Counted from the first letter of the stretch, positions 51,313 to 59,375 are shown. The stretch is DNA of 64,000 bases from Xylanibacter ruminicola (GCF_900142525.1 NZ_FRBD01000001.1:124001-188000), one strand, 5' to 3'. The notes: generated by a model not told the origin, from the sequence alone. Made by a program: numbers and translations.

Positions 51313-53316
51313 ATCAAGTTTTTCGTAAATCGAATTATTCGACCTATATTCGGGCACAATAGCCTTCATCTTGGCCACGGTGGCCATATCGTCGTAACGG
51401 CGAGAAATTTCTATCAGCTCATCGATATCGCGGCACACCTCATCATAGTCGTACTCGCGCACCTCGGCAATACGAATCTTCTCGTGGAAGGTGGGCTTGG
51501 TGCCCTCCAATTCGTTCAGCACCTCCTCGTAGAGCTTCTCGCCCGGGCGCAATCCTGTGAACTTAATCTCCACATTCTTGGCACCCGAGAGTTTGATCAT
51601 GCGCTTGGCCAGATCGGCTATCTTCACTGGCTGGCCCATATCAAACACGAATATCTCGCCACCATTACCCTTGGTACCAGCCTCAAGCACCAGCTTACAG
51701 GCCTCGGGTATCAGCATAAAGAAGCGCACGATACGCTCGTCGGTCACGGTGACTGGTCCGCCATTCTTAATCTGTTCACGGAACAGGGGGATAACGCTTC
51801 CGTTCGATCCCAGCACATTGCCGAAACGGGTAGTTACAAACTGCGTTCTGGCTGTAGGGCCGCCCAGTTGCGATGCCACCACAAAGCTCTCCTTGTTACC
51901 CAGGTTTTGTATATGGCTTGCTACCTTTTTCTCCTTAATGGCCTGATCCAGTGCCTGCACATAGATCTCGCAGATGCGCTTAGAGCAACCCATCACGTTG
52001 GTGGGGTTCACGGCCTTATCGGTTGATACCATCACAAACTTCTTCACGCCATACTTCACGCTCAGGTCGGCTATCACCTTGGTGCCGTAAATATTGTTCT
52101 GCACGGCCTCGCTGGGGTTATCCTCCATCATGGGCACATGCTTATAAGCAGCTGCGTGGAACACATAGTCGGGGCGGAACGTCTTGAATATCTGCTCCAT
52201 GCGCTCCTGCTTGCAGATAGATGTCACCACAGTCTCAGCCTCAATGCCGGGGAACTCCTTCTGCATCATCAGGCGGATGTCGTGCTCAGGCGTCTCGGCC
52301 TGATCTATCAGCATCATGGCCGAGGGGGTGAACTTAGCCACCTGGCGCACAATCTCCGAGCCTATCGAACCTGCGCAACCGGTTATCAGCACACGCTGAT
52401 CCTTCAGCAACTCCTCAACCGACTTCAAATCGACACGAATCTCAGAACGGGGCAGCAACTCCTCAACGCTCACCTCGCGCATCTGCATGGGGCCGGCATC
52501 AAAACCCTCGGTCGACTCGCCTGCATCATCCATTTCAATAGCACTCTGCGCCATATAGATCTTGGCTCCGGCACCGATAATCACATCCTGCAGCTCCTGA
52601 CTATTGCGGAACTCCCTGACGCGATAAGGCGATACCAGCACAGCCTCAATATTGTTTTCACGGATGACGGCAGCCACATCTTCCTCTACAGAATACACCT
52701 TCTCGCCCAGAATCTCCTGATGTTTGGTACTCTTCAACGGCATCTGAGAAATGAAACCCTTAAACAAGAATTTGCGGGGACGCTGGTTGCGGATATTTTT
52801 AGCCAGACCTACTCCACCCTGCATGGCACCATAAATCAGGATGCGCATGGCGCGGGTATTAGAGAAAGCCACATCGTAAAGGGTTTTGACGAATATACGC
52901 AAAGCCCACATCCCCAGGGTAACCATCAGGATAATCAGCAGCAAGGCCGGCAGGCGGAAATGCACAAACCACTCGCGAGGCAGCCATTGGGCTACCAACT
53001 GAGCCACCAATATCAAGCCCAGAGCCACCAGGTTACCATAAACCACGCGCATCAGGTCGACAAAACCTGCAAAACGCATAAAGCCTGTATAGGTTCGGAA
53101 GATGCGGAAGCCCGGAATAAACAGTATCACATAGCACAGCATGGTGACAAACACCCTGAGTGTATCATCAAACAGAGCCTGGGCACTATTAAACAGCCAA
53201 TAGGTTAGCGCTCCACTAGCCATCACAATGGCACAGTCAATCAGGAGGATGCACCAATAAGGCAATGCATTCTTCGAAAAGTACCAATTTAGTAGGTTTT
53301 CAATTCTATTTCTCAT
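51307..53316 (-). CDS. Nucleotide-sugar 4,6-dehydratase, CapD/WbpM type
   Basis: The 669-residue protein has four N-terminal membrane helices (about residues 15-125) and a CoA-binding-like domain (RILIYGAMQGGVGLA). The cytoplasmic SDR domain follows: VLITGCAGSIGSEIVRQV (near residue 308), STDKAVNPTNVMGCSKR with methionine in place of the usual tyrosine, and FGNVLGSNGSVIPLF. WbpM/PglF/FlaA1-type enzymes with this motif make UDP-4-keto-6-deoxy sugars from UDP-GlcNAc. It is transcribed alone, with its own promoter and terminator. The product could feed the aminotransferase and PglC-like pair at 29.8-31.7 kb. Confidence 0.92.
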   Translation of the reverse strand: MRNRIENLLNWYFSKNALPYWCILLIDCAIVMASGALTYWLFNSAQALFDDTLRVFVTMLCYVILFIPGFRIFRTYTGFMRFAGFVDLMRVVYGNLVALGLILVAQLVAQWLPREWFVHFRLPALLLIILMVTLGMWALRIFVKTLYDVAFSNTRAMRILIYGAMQGGVGLAKNIRNQRPRKFLFKGFISQMPLKSTKHQEILGEKVYSVEEDVAAVIRENNIEAVLVSPYRVREFRNSQELQDVIIGAGAKIYMAQSAIEMDDAGESTEGFDAGPMQMREVSVEELLPRSEIRVDLKSVEELLKDQRVLITGCAGSIGSEIVRQVAKFTPSAMMLIDQAETPEHDIRLMMQKEFPGIEAETVVTSICKQERMEQIFKTFRPDYVFHAAAYKHVPMMEDNPSEAVQNNIYGTKVIADLSVKYGVKKFVMVSTDKAVNPTNVMGCSKRICEIYVQALDQAIKEKKVASHIQNLGNKESFVVASQLGGPTARTQFVTTRFGNVLGSNGSVIPLFREQIKNGGPVTVTDERIVRFFMLIPEACKLVLEAGTKGNGGEIFVFDMGQPVKIADLAKRMIKLSGAKNVEIKFTGLRPGEKLYEEVLNELEGTKPTFHEKIRIAEVREYDYDEVCRDIDELIEISRRYDDMATVAKMKAIVPEYRSNNSIYEKLDK

Positions 53317-53339
53317 ACAGTTAATATAGTTTCAGGGCG

Positions 53340-53370
53340 CAAAGGTACGATTAATATTTGAAAACGCCAA
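53340..53370 (-). promoter_or_regulatory. Promoter of the CapD/WbpM-type gene
   Basis: On the minus strand TTG (53370-53368), 20 bp and TACCTTTG (53347-53340) match the consensus. The spacer is almost the same as that of the wzc promoter. The predicted start is near 53333, so the leader is only about 17 nt and lacks the GAACCGGTTC element. Confidence 0.75.
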
Positions 53371-53545
53371 ATTAAATGGCAGTTTTATGCAAAAAAACTT
53401 AAAACGATTCATTTTATGCCAATTCGTCTAATAACAAGTCCGTGTAGGGAAAATCATTTATTTTTAAATGGCGACCTTTACACAAGATAAACTGGTGGCT
53501 TTGCTGCCATTAACTATTCAATTATCAACTCAAAATTTAAAAAAA

Positions 53546-53878
53546 ATGATTTCAGAAAAAATCTTTCTGGTAGAAATCGCTGACATCATTCTCAGCGCAG
53601 TAGACAACAATCAAGTCGGCCTCACCATGGCCGACATCAGCCATGACGGCCATTTCAGTCCGAAGATGCTCAACCGTAAGCGATTCACTAGTATGGGAGT
53701 CGACACATTGAGCCGATTCATACTTTACATCGCCAAGGCATTGCCCGAGGAAGATCTGGACCTAATCTTCGAAGATCTACATGACTACTTCTTGTATGTT
53801 GCCAACCTGCAAGATGGTAGCGTAGAGGCTATCATCGATGCCCATGCTGGTTCACCCATCAAATTCAAAAATCATTAA
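53546..53878 (+). CDS. Unknown protein, first gene of the plus-strand cassette
   Basis: The 110-residue, mostly helical, acidic protein starts MISEKIFLVEIADII. An in-frame ATG at 53468 would add 26 residues, but that part is low-complexity-like and follows no clear start signal. DISHDGHFSPKMLNRKRFTS and EDLHDYFLYVANLQDGSVEA are the most distinctive stretches. I recognise no domain or signal peptide. It is 3 bp upstream of the RepA-like ATPase gene and on the opposite strand to all polysaccharide genes, so it belongs with the replication-like cassette. Function unknown. Confidence 0.65.
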   Translation: MISEKIFLVEIADIILSAVDNNQVGLTMADISHDGHFSPKMLNRKRFTSMGVDTLSRFILYIAKALPEEDLDLIFEDLHDYFLYVANLQDGSVEAIIDAHAGSPIKFKNH

Positions 53879-53881
53879 GTC

Positions 53882-55057
53882 ATGATGGACGCCATAGCCC
53901 AAGAGCTGGCTCATGCCGGCGAGCAACCTAGTCTGACACCAGAGTTGCTGGAGCTCGAGAAAAGCAGAATCACCTCCCAGAAGGTACTACCACCCATGGA
54001 GTTTTTGTTCTCGCTGTTCAACGAGCCCTGTTTCCCGCGTCGCGAGTTGGTGGCCTTTACCGGCCGGGCCAAGAGCGGCAAGACATTTGTCATGTCGATG
54101 CTTATGGTGCTTTGTGCAATTGCCGAAGTTTTGTCTTTCCGCCGTCTGGCGGGGAGACAGCTTCGGCTGCTTTGGTACGACACCGAACAGAGCGACAATT
54201 CTACACAAGACATCCTGATGAACCGCATCATACCGCTATTCCACCAAGTGGCAGGCGACGACACTGATTTCCCTGAAGACATGTTCGACATTTTCAATGT
54301 TCGCAACATAGATCGCGACAAACGCGAGACCTACCTCATGGCTGCCATCGCCCACTATAAGCCCGATCTGGTGATCATCGACGGTATTCGAGACCTGGTG
54401 GGCGACATTAACGATGGCACAGTGGCTCAGGAACTCATTGAAAAGCTGATGCGCGCTGCCCAAGATAATGATTGCTGCGTGGTCTGCGTGCTACACCAGA
54501 ACAAAAGTGGTGAGAGCCGCGACCCGCGCGGATGGCTCGGCACCGAACTACTCAACAAGGCCTTCGACGTGTTTGCCACCGAGAAGCTAATGCCTCAGCG
54601 CATTTTCAAACTCGAACAACTTTACACCCGTAAATACGACATAGAGCAATGTCTGTATTTTTCAGTCAATAGCGAAGGACTTCCCTGTCTGGTTGACGAG
54701 CCACCAACGCCCGAAGGCTTATCTCAACAGAACAACAACGCCAACGAAGAGCGAGGCTCACTGAACAACGACTACGTGATTCATCATCTCGACGGATCGT
54801 GGGAGGTTGATGTGCCAAAGCTGTTTGCCGATGCCTTCCAAGGTTACGACAAGCTGAGAGGTGCTGCCTTACTCCACTCAGTGATGACACTGGGCCATAT
54901 CGTCTCACGCAAGTTTTACTACAACTGCCTCGACAAGGCCATGAAACAAGGCCTGATGGATAAGTCGATTGATTCAACCAATCACGTTATTTACCAGCTC
55001 AAGTCCAACCCCATTCCTAAACAACAAGAAATATGGCAACCAGGCGACCCCTTTTGA
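53882..55057 (+). CDS. RepA/RecA-like AAA ATPase
   Basis: The 391-residue protein has Walker A GRAKSGKT (residues 61-68), LLWYDTEQSDNSTQ and Walker B DLVIIDGIRDLVGD (near residue 162). VCVLHQNKSGESRDPRGW carries a glutamine/asparagine sensor-like segment. This is the RepA/DnaB-like hexameric helicase fold of plasmid and phage replication modules. A variable C-terminal part (from about residue 280) contains a winged-helix-like region. The next gene, which overlaps by 25 bp, encodes a toprim primase-like protein, so the two may form a helicase-primase pair. Confidence 0.82.
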   Translation: MMDAIAQELAHAGEQPSLTPELLELEKSRITSQKVLPPMEFLFSLFNEPCFPRRELVAFTGRAKSGKTFVMSMLMVLCAIAEVLSFRRLAGRQLRLLWYDTEQSDNSTQDILMNRIIPLFHQVAGDDTDFPEDMFDIFNVRNIDRDKRETYLMAAIAHYKPDLVIIDGIRDLVGDINDGTVAQELIEKLMRAAQDNDCCVVCVLHQNKSGESRDPRGWLGTELLNKAFDVFATEKLMPQRIFKLEQLYTRKYDIEQCLYFSVNSEGLPCLVDEPPTPEGLSQQNNNANEERGSLNNDYVIHHLDGSWEVDVPKLFADAFQGYDKLRGAALLHSVMTLGHIVSRKFYYNCLDKAMKQGLMDKSIDSTNHVIYQLKSNPIPKQQEIWQPGDPF

Positions 55058-55902
55058 GGCCTTCCCTAGATTGGAGTACTCCTATACAGGAGTACGTAAA
55101 TCTATTGGGTAAGGGCCTCCAACAACGCCCCCTCTGGGCCTACCGTCTGTCAGCCAAGAGCTGTTTCTGCCGCGCCGTGGTACAATGCGGTATATTAACG
55201 CATCGCCAGATGGTACATGCCGCCCTGCGCTATCGCTTGGGCCGGTCGAAGAACGATGCCGTTATCTACTGGCAGATTGATCAGTTGGGCAACGTAAACG
55301 ATGGAAAACTGATGTGGTACGGCCCCGACTGTCATCGGCTGAAGAATTGCAACGCCACATGGGTTTCGTTTCTGATGAAGAAGCATTGCGGTCTGCCCCA
55401 AGACACCTTCCAACCCACCCATGTCTTCTTCGGCACCCATCTGCTAAGTAATTACCTTAGCGCTCCCTTCTTCACGGGAAGAGGGGCTTACCCCAAACGT
55501 ACTCCCTTCCTCTCTGGAGGAGGGGCTAGGGGTGGTGCGACCGTCTGCCTCGTCGAAGCCGAGAAATCCGCCATCATCCTCTCCGAGCTCTATCCCCAGT
55601 ACATCTGGATAGCGTCCGGCGGATTGTTCGAACTGCAACTCTCGAAGTTTTATGCGCTGATGCGATACAAGGTCATTATGATACCCGACACCGATCCCGA
55701 CGGCAAAGCGTACACACTGTGGTATGAAACAGCCCAAAAGGTATCGAAGTTGTTTCTATGGCCTCGTCACAACCCTATCTACGTATCCGATTTCCTGGAG
55801 CGCCACGCCACCGCCGATCAGAAACGTCGCAAAATTGATTTAGTAGACTATATTTTGGAGTCTAACTACTTTGCAAATGCAAACCAGTTAGCGAACAAAT
55901 GA
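55033..55902 (+). CDS. Toprim-domain primase-like protein (DUF6371-like)
   Basis: The 289-residue protein has an N-terminal region with DAVIYWQIDQLGNVNDGK and a toprim fold: VCLVEAEKSAIILSELYP with the catalytic glutamate (near residue 174), then MIPDTDPDGKAY with the DxD pair (near residue 218). About 28 residues (141-168) are encoded by a palindromic repeat element inserted in frame between HLLSNY and ATVCLVE. It begins inside the ATPase gene. Toprim proteins next to RepA-like ATPases usually prime DNA replication; whether this copy is active is unknown. Confidence 0.75.
   Translation: MATRRPLLRPSLDWSTPIQEYVNLLGKGLQQRPLWAYRLSAKSCFCRAVVQCGILTHRQMVHAALRYRLGRSKNDAVIYWQIDQLGNVNDGKLMWYGPDCHRLKNCNATWVSFLMKKHCGLPQDTFQPTHVFFGTHLLSNYLSAPFFTGRGAYPKRTPFLSGGGARGGATVCLVEAEKSAIILSELYPQYIWIASGGLFELQLSKFYALMRYKVIMIPDTDPDGKAYTLWYETAQKVSKLFLWPRHNPIYVSDFLERHATADQKRRKIDLVDYILESNYFANANQLANK
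55455..55536. repeat. Palindromic repeat element inserted in the toprim gene
   Basis: Two imperfect copies of a 36-40-bp palindromic unit stand in tandem. One is CTCCCTTCTTC...GAAGAGGGGCTTACCCC and the other is CTCCCTTCCTCTC...GAGGAGGGGCTAGGGG. They are read in frame without a stop. A related unit occurs in the wza downstream gap (25488-25514). Repeats of this kind are usually intergenic in Prevotella-like genomes. Confidence 0.65.
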
Positions 55903-55947
55903 AAAGTACTTAGCGAACAAAAAGACCATTTTACAATTTCACAGTTT

Positions 55948-56136
55948 ATGAAAGCAATGTATAAATCTGAGCTAGCCCGTCTAGCAGGCGTGTCACCACG
56001 CACCTTCCGTCGTTATCTGGCCACACGCCGCCCCATCCTATCCACCATGGGCGTATCCCCTAAAACCCAAAAGCTCCCCCCAAAAGCCGTCCAGTACATC
56101 TCCAACGACTACTGCATCGACATCCCCGAAAAATAA
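55948..56136 (+). CDS. DUF4248-type small helix-turn-helix protein
   Basis: The 62-residue protein has KSELARLAGVSPRTFRRYLA (residues 6-25), which matches a MerR/excisionase-like helix-turn-helix. KLPPKAVQYISNDYCIDIP follows and resembles the DUF4248 C-terminal pattern. It lies 45 bp after the toprim gene and before the HU-like gene. In other Bacteroidales DUF4248 genes often stand next to a HU-like gene and an amidase, as here. A DNA-binding, possibly excisionase-like role is inferred. Confidence 0.75.
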   Translation: MKAMYKSELARLAGVSPRTFRRYLATRRPILSTMGVSPKTQKLPPKAVQYISNDYCIDIPEK

Positions 56137-56192
56137 TAAAAATATTTTTCGTCAAGTCGGCCATAGACGGCCAACGCCCCCTCTGAATGTCG

Positions 56193-56200
56193 TACCTTTG
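56193..56200 (+). promoter_or_regulatory. Minus-7 promoter element upstream of the HU-like gene
   Basis: TACCTTTG followed by CA is a canonical Bacteroidetes -7 box, 67 bp before the HU-like start. No TTG is found at the proper -33 distance, so strength is uncertain. A 7-bp array (56234-56261) lies in the leader. Confidence 0.5.
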
Positions 56201-56233
56201 CATTGTGATTAATTCTTGGCAAAGCCGAGCGCA

Positions 56234-56261
56234 CAATTATCAATTATCAATTATCAATTAA
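56234..56261. repeat. CAATTAT heptamer array before the HU-like gene
   Basis: CAATTAT is repeated three times and then CAATTAA once, ending 6 bp before the HU-like start codon. It occupies the ribosome-binding region of that gene. Confidence 0.7.
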
Positions 56262-56267
56262 AGTATT

Positions 56268-56789
56268 ATGGCTATTAAAGTAAAAGCAGTTGAGCGTCAG
56301 CTCAAAGTAGGCAAAGACGCCGGCAAGTATCGCTTTATGATGCAAGCCGAAATTTACAACACGTTGACACCCCAGAAAGTGGTAAACGAGGCATCCGTTC
56401 GCAGCGGTATTTCCGAAGGCGCACTCAGTGCCGCCTGGGATGCCATCGGTCAGGTAGTCAAGGTGTGGGCCACCGAAGGTCACTCCGTCGCCATCCCCGG
56501 TTTGGGCAACATGCGCTTCGGTGTTCGCGCTACAACAGTTGAGGATGTCAACAAGGTGAGCAGTAGTCTGATTACCACCCGTCGCGTCATCTTCACACCA
56601 AGTGTTGAAATCAGGGATGAGCTGAAGGCCACATCGATCAACATTACCTGTTTCGATCGCGATGGCAAGGTGGTTAAGCGTGTTACTTCGAGCGATCCTG
56701 GTAACATCGAGGAGCCCGATGATTCTAACAATCAGTCATCGAACGACGACGGCCCCACCGGCGGCCTCACCCCCAACCCCGGTGATTAA
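56268..56789 (+). CDS. HU-HIG-type histone-like DNA-binding protein
   Basis: The 173-residue protein has a HU/IHF-like core with the family start MAIKVKAVERQLKVGKDAG. VNEASVRSGISEGALSAAWD covers the helical body, and VAIPGLGNMRFGVRA (near residues 77-91) is the DNA-contacting beta region. The tail (from about 145) is acidic and disordered (DPGNIEEPDDSNNQSSNDDG). Bacteroidetes carry many such HU-HIG proteins in mobile or capsule-linked loci. It may bend DNA in this cassette. It stands between DUF4248 and a structured gap. Confidence 0.85.
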   Translation: MAIKVKAVERQLKVGKDAGKYRFMMQAEIYNTLTPQKVVNEASVRSGISEGALSAAWDAIGQVVKVWATEGHSVAIPGLGNMRFGVRATTVEDVNKVSSSLITTRRVIFTPSVEIRDELKATSINITCFDRDGKVVKRVTSSDPGNIEEPDDSNNQSSNDDGPTGGLTPNPGD

Positions 56790-57170
56790 TCCCTGAGGGG
56801 GGCAGCCATGCTATCCTGGGTGATGCAATGACGCAACAGTCAGTTATCACATTGAAACAAATCCACACACCCGTCATGAATGCAGCCTGTAGCATGGCAA
56901 CTCAGGGATAAACCTCAAAAACATTCCGCACGAAGAGGTCTTTAGAGGATGTAGGATTTTCTGAAGCATTATTGAGTCTTGTAATGCTTTAGCAGTACAA
57001 GCAACGAAATACGAAATGCTGTTTGAGCGGAGCGAGTTCATTGAGTGCTTTGGAAAATCTTACAGCCGGCCTCTGAGCCAGGACGTTTTTGCACCTTTCT
57101 TTTGCTTCCGTTTTCTTTCAGTGATGAAAGAAAATGAAGAAATAAAAAATATAATCTAAATTGTAATCCT
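56790..57170. other. Gene-free gap between HU-like and smalltalk genes
   Basis: No gene was found. The first 120 bp form a long imperfect stem (56791-56907). The end carries a TTTTCTTTC / GAAAGAAAA inverted repeat at about 57109-57134, of a type also seen at 25443-25466. CAGCCGGCCTCTGAGCCAGG and the segments between show no coding pattern by eye. Confidence 0.5.
56791..56907 (+). ncRNA. Candidate structured RNA or large hairpin
   Basis: The outer arms CCCTGAG (56791-56797) and CTCAGGG (56901-56907) pair over 7 bp. GCCATGCTA (56805-56813) pairs with TAGCATGGC (56890-56898) over 9 bp. Inside, GCA-ATGACG can pair with CGTCAT-gaa-TGC. The nesting is too regular to be chance by eye, but no RNA family is recognised. 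It could equally be a DNA palindromic element of the cassette. Confidence 0.45.
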
Positions 57171-57284
57171 ATGTCTCCAAAACTAAGACGTTTTCTCAAA
57201 GCATTGTCATACATCCTTGCATTACTTGCAGGTGGCAGTATGGCCAGTTGCAACTTCTTAAATCTCACACCTATTATATATTAG
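57171..57284 (+). CDS. Smalltalk-type small protein
   Basis: The 37-residue protein begins with MSPKLRRFLKALSYILALLA and ends LNLTPIIY. It has a basic N-terminus, one hydrophobic segment (residues 12-24) and a cysteine in GGSMASC that could be a lipobox. It matches the short proteins named smalltalk that precede N-acetylmuramoyl-L-alanine amidases in Bacteroidetes. It is only 3 bp before the amidase gene. A holin-like or chaperone role is speculation; the function is unknown. Confidence 0.72.
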   Translation: MSPKLRRFLKALSYILALLAGGSMASCNFLNLTPIIY

Positions 57285-57287
57285 TGC

Positions 57288-57722
57288 ATGCTCATGAAGT
57301 CACTTCATTCCCAAGATGTGAAGTGGATCGTGGTGCACTGCTCAGGCAGCAGATGCAACCATCCCTTCACTGTCGATGGCCTCATCAACACCGGCAAGGA
57401 GCGTTTCGGCCAACCCTCGTATCACTATTACGTACAGCGCAATGGCAACATCGTTCCCATTCTGCCCGAAAGTGTACAGGGTGTTCATGCCGTGGGCTAT
57501 AACCACTGCTCGATAGCAGTCTGTTACGAAGGAGGCCTTGACGAACATGGCGCATACGCCGACACGCGTACTGAGCTACAGAAGCACGCACTCTACGAGC
57601 TCCTCAAGCAGCTGCGGGCTGACTATCCCCAAGCCCGCATCGTAGGCCATCACGACCTACCAGGCGTATCAAAGCCCTGCCCCTGCTTCGATGTCAGCGA
57701 ATATGCCGAGCTCAATACTTAA
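57288..57722 (+). CDS. N-acetylmuramoyl-L-alanine amidase (T7-lysozyme type)
   Basis: The 144-residue amidase_2 domain cuts the bond between muramic acid and L-alanine in peptidoglycan. Zinc ligands are visible: WIVVHCSGSRC (His near residue 16), VGHHDLPG (near 122) and PCPCFDVSEY. FGQPSYHYYVQRNGNIVPI is also typical. No signal peptide is present, as in phage endolysins, which rely on a holin or leakage. It ends the plus-strand cassette and shares a bidirectional terminator with the opposite gene. A start two codons later (57294) is possible. Confidence 0.9.
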   Translation: MLMKSLHSQDVKWIVVHCSGSRCNHPFTVDGLINTGKERFGQPSYHYYVQRNGNIVPILPESVQGVHAVGYNHCSIAVCYEGGLDEHGAYADTRTELQKHALYELLKQLRADYPQARIVGHHDLPGVSKPCPCFDVSEYAELNT

Positions 57723-57730
57723 GTTCTTAC

Positions 57731-57777
57731 ATTAAACGATAAAAAGCCACCGTCTTGGTGGCTTTTTATCGTTTAAT
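57731..57777. terminator. Bidirectional terminator between the amidase and initiating-transferase genes
   Basis: A perfect 21-bp inverted repeat, ATTAAACGATAAAAAGCCACC with its complement, surrounds a five-base loop (GTCTT). It has A-rich and T-rich flanks on each side, so it can stop both transcripts. It overlaps the stop of the sugar transferase gene (57773). Confidence 0.85.
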
Positions 57778-59206
57778 AGGCGTGCTCATCGTGAACGAAA
57801 AATGTCTTCACCGTCATCCAGATGATACGGATATCGAGCCAGATGCTCCAGTTCTCCATATACCAGATGTCGCGCTTGACGCGGCCCTCCATCTGCCAGA
57901 GCTCCTTGGTTTCGCCACGGAATCCTGTAACCTGCGCCCAACCAGTAAGTCCGGGTTTCACAAAGTGGCGCACCATATACTTATCTATCAGTTGCGAATA
58001 CATCTCGGTGTGCAGCAACATGTGCGGACGAGGGCCCACAATGCTCATGTCGCCCTTCAGCACATTGAGGAACTGGGGCAGCTCGTCGATATTCGTCTTG
58101 CGCATAAAATTGCCAAAGGGATATTTGCGCGGATCATCCTTGGTAGCCTGCAGTTTATCGGCATCCTTGTTTACATGCATACTCCTGAACTTCAGCATGT
58201 CGAAGTCCTTACCATCCAGTCCGGTTCGCTTCTGCCTGAAGAGTATCGGGCCTGGGCTCTGTATCTTGATGATCAGGAATACCAGCGGGAATATCAGGGC
58301 GGTAGGTATCAGGAAGATGATAGACATCACGATGTCGAACAGTCTCTTCAGCGTTTTATTCACAGAGTTCTGCAGCGGATTCTCGTAGGTGGTGTACACC
58401 TCCATATCGTCCAGCAGTTCGCGCTTCAGGTTCAGTCCTATCGTCTCGACCGATACCGGCACGTAGAAGAATCTCACCAGCTTATGGTCGCACATTTTCG
58501 ATATCTTGCGGATATCACGTTTTTGCGTTCGCGACACACAGAGATACAACTCTTCGCCCAGTTGCAGATCCTCGGGATGATCAATCGCATTTACAAAGTC
58601 CTCGTACGAACCCAATCGCTTCAAGTCCTTCGGCAGTTCATGGCCTCTTGCCTGCTCATCACTGTCCATTGTCCACTCATCACCATAGTATCCCAGAATA
58701 CGATATCCCAACGTAGAGTCGTATTTCAGCTTCTTATAGATTTCAATCAGTTCGCTATCCGAACCCACCAGCGTCACTGCCCTACTGTTTCTTCCCGCCT
58801 CACGATACAGCCGGATAAACCACCTCTCAGAAACACGCTTACCCAACAACAATATAAAAAACAGCGTACCAATGCCAAACATCAGCAGACCTATGGGCAG
58901 ATAATAGTCGAACACCTTGAGCAGTACATACGCCAGCACCGTCTGGAACAACGTGAGGCATACCAATCGCTGAATCACGTCGCCAGCGCCAATCAGTCGC
59001 AGGTGTATAATGGTCGAGAAGCGCATCTCACCCAGTATCAGCGCCACATTGTTTACCAGAATAAATATCTGTAGGCTCTTATCTGGCCAAGTATCCACCC
59101 GCCAGTAAAAATGAGTTGCAAACAAGATGGTAGCATTGAGCAACACAAAGTCGCCACAAGTTACCAACCACTTGATAATTCGGTTGGATTGGTTATTATT
59201 TCTCAT
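57773..59206 (-). CDS. Undecaprenyl-phosphate sugar-phosphate transferase, WcaJ/WbaP type
   Basis: The 477-residue polytopic phosphoglycosyl transferase has four or five N-terminal helices (to about residue 130) and a CoA-binding-like middle domain with VTLVGSDSELIEIY. The C-terminal PGT domain has GPILFRQKRTGLDGKDFDML, MRKTNIDELPQFLNVLKGDM with the catalytic Asp-Glu, and SIVGPRPHMLLH. It would start a repeat unit by loading glucose-1-phosphate or galactose-1-phosphate on the lipid carrier. It has its own promoter and terminator. It is the second initiating enzyme in the window. Confidence 0.93.
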   Translation of the reverse strand: MRNNNQSNRIIKWLVTCGDFVLLNATILFATHFYWRVDTWPDKSLQIFILVNNVALILGEMRFSTIIHLRLIGAGDVIQRLVCLTLFQTVLAYVLLKVFDYYLPIGLLMFGIGTLFFILLLGKRVSERWFIRLYREAGRNSRAVTLVGSDSELIEIYKKLKYDSTLGYRILGYYGDEWTMDSDEQARGHELPKDLKRLGSYEDFVNAIDHPEDLQLGEELYLCVSRTQKRDIRKISKMCDHKLVRFFYVPVSVETIGLNLKRELLDDMEVYTTYENPLQNSVNKTLKRLFDIVMSIIFLIPTALIFPLVFLIIKIQSPGPILFRQKRTGLDGKDFDMLKFRSMHVNKDADKLQATKDDPRKYPFGNFMRKTNIDELPQFLNVLKGDMSIVGPRPHMLLHTEMYSQLIDKYMVRHFVKPGLTGWAQVTGFRGETKELWQMEGRVKRDIWYMENWSIWLDIRIIWMTVKTFFVHDEHAY

Positions 59207-59238
59207 ACATTTATATACTGTCCATCACATTCCAACCG

Positions 59239-59267
59239 CAAAAGTAGCAAGAAACACCGAAACACAA
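59239..59267 (-). promoter_or_regulatory. Promoter candidate for the WcaJ-like gene
   Basis: On the minus strand TACTTTTG (59246-59239) fits the -7 box. The nearest TTG lies 18 bp upstream of it (59267-59265), one base short of the usual spacing. It would give a leader of about 25 nt. Confidence 0.5.
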
Positions 59268-59311
59268 TGCAAAATGTAGTTTTTACAACCAATAATTAAC
59301 CATCATTAACG

Positions 59312-59347
59312 AAAAAACGCCGAGAAGACAAGTAACTTCTCGGCGTT
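59312..59347 (-). terminator. Terminator after the RmlC-like gene
   Basis: AACGCCGAGAAG and CTTCTCGGCGTT form a perfect 12-bp stem with an eight-base loop. On the minus strand it is followed by six T, so it ends the transcript that runs from beyond 64 kb. Confidence 0.85.
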
Positions 59348-59375
59348 ATAGAAATAGTTTCTAATATTATAGATT

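Noticed and set aside
52138..53208. Open frame of 356 codons on the plus strand
   Set aside because: It is antisense to the CapD/WbpM-type gene, whose motifs are clear, and its composition is that of a shadow frame.
53468..53545. Earlier ATG for the first cassette gene
   Set aside because: The added 26 residues look unstructured, and the later ATG follows an A-rich stretch usual for starts here. The earlier start is not excluded.
57755..59074. Open frame of 439 codons on the plus strand
   Set aside because: It lies fully antisense to the well-conserved initiating transferase gene, is rich in His and Gln as a reverse-frame shadow, and has no recognisable domain.
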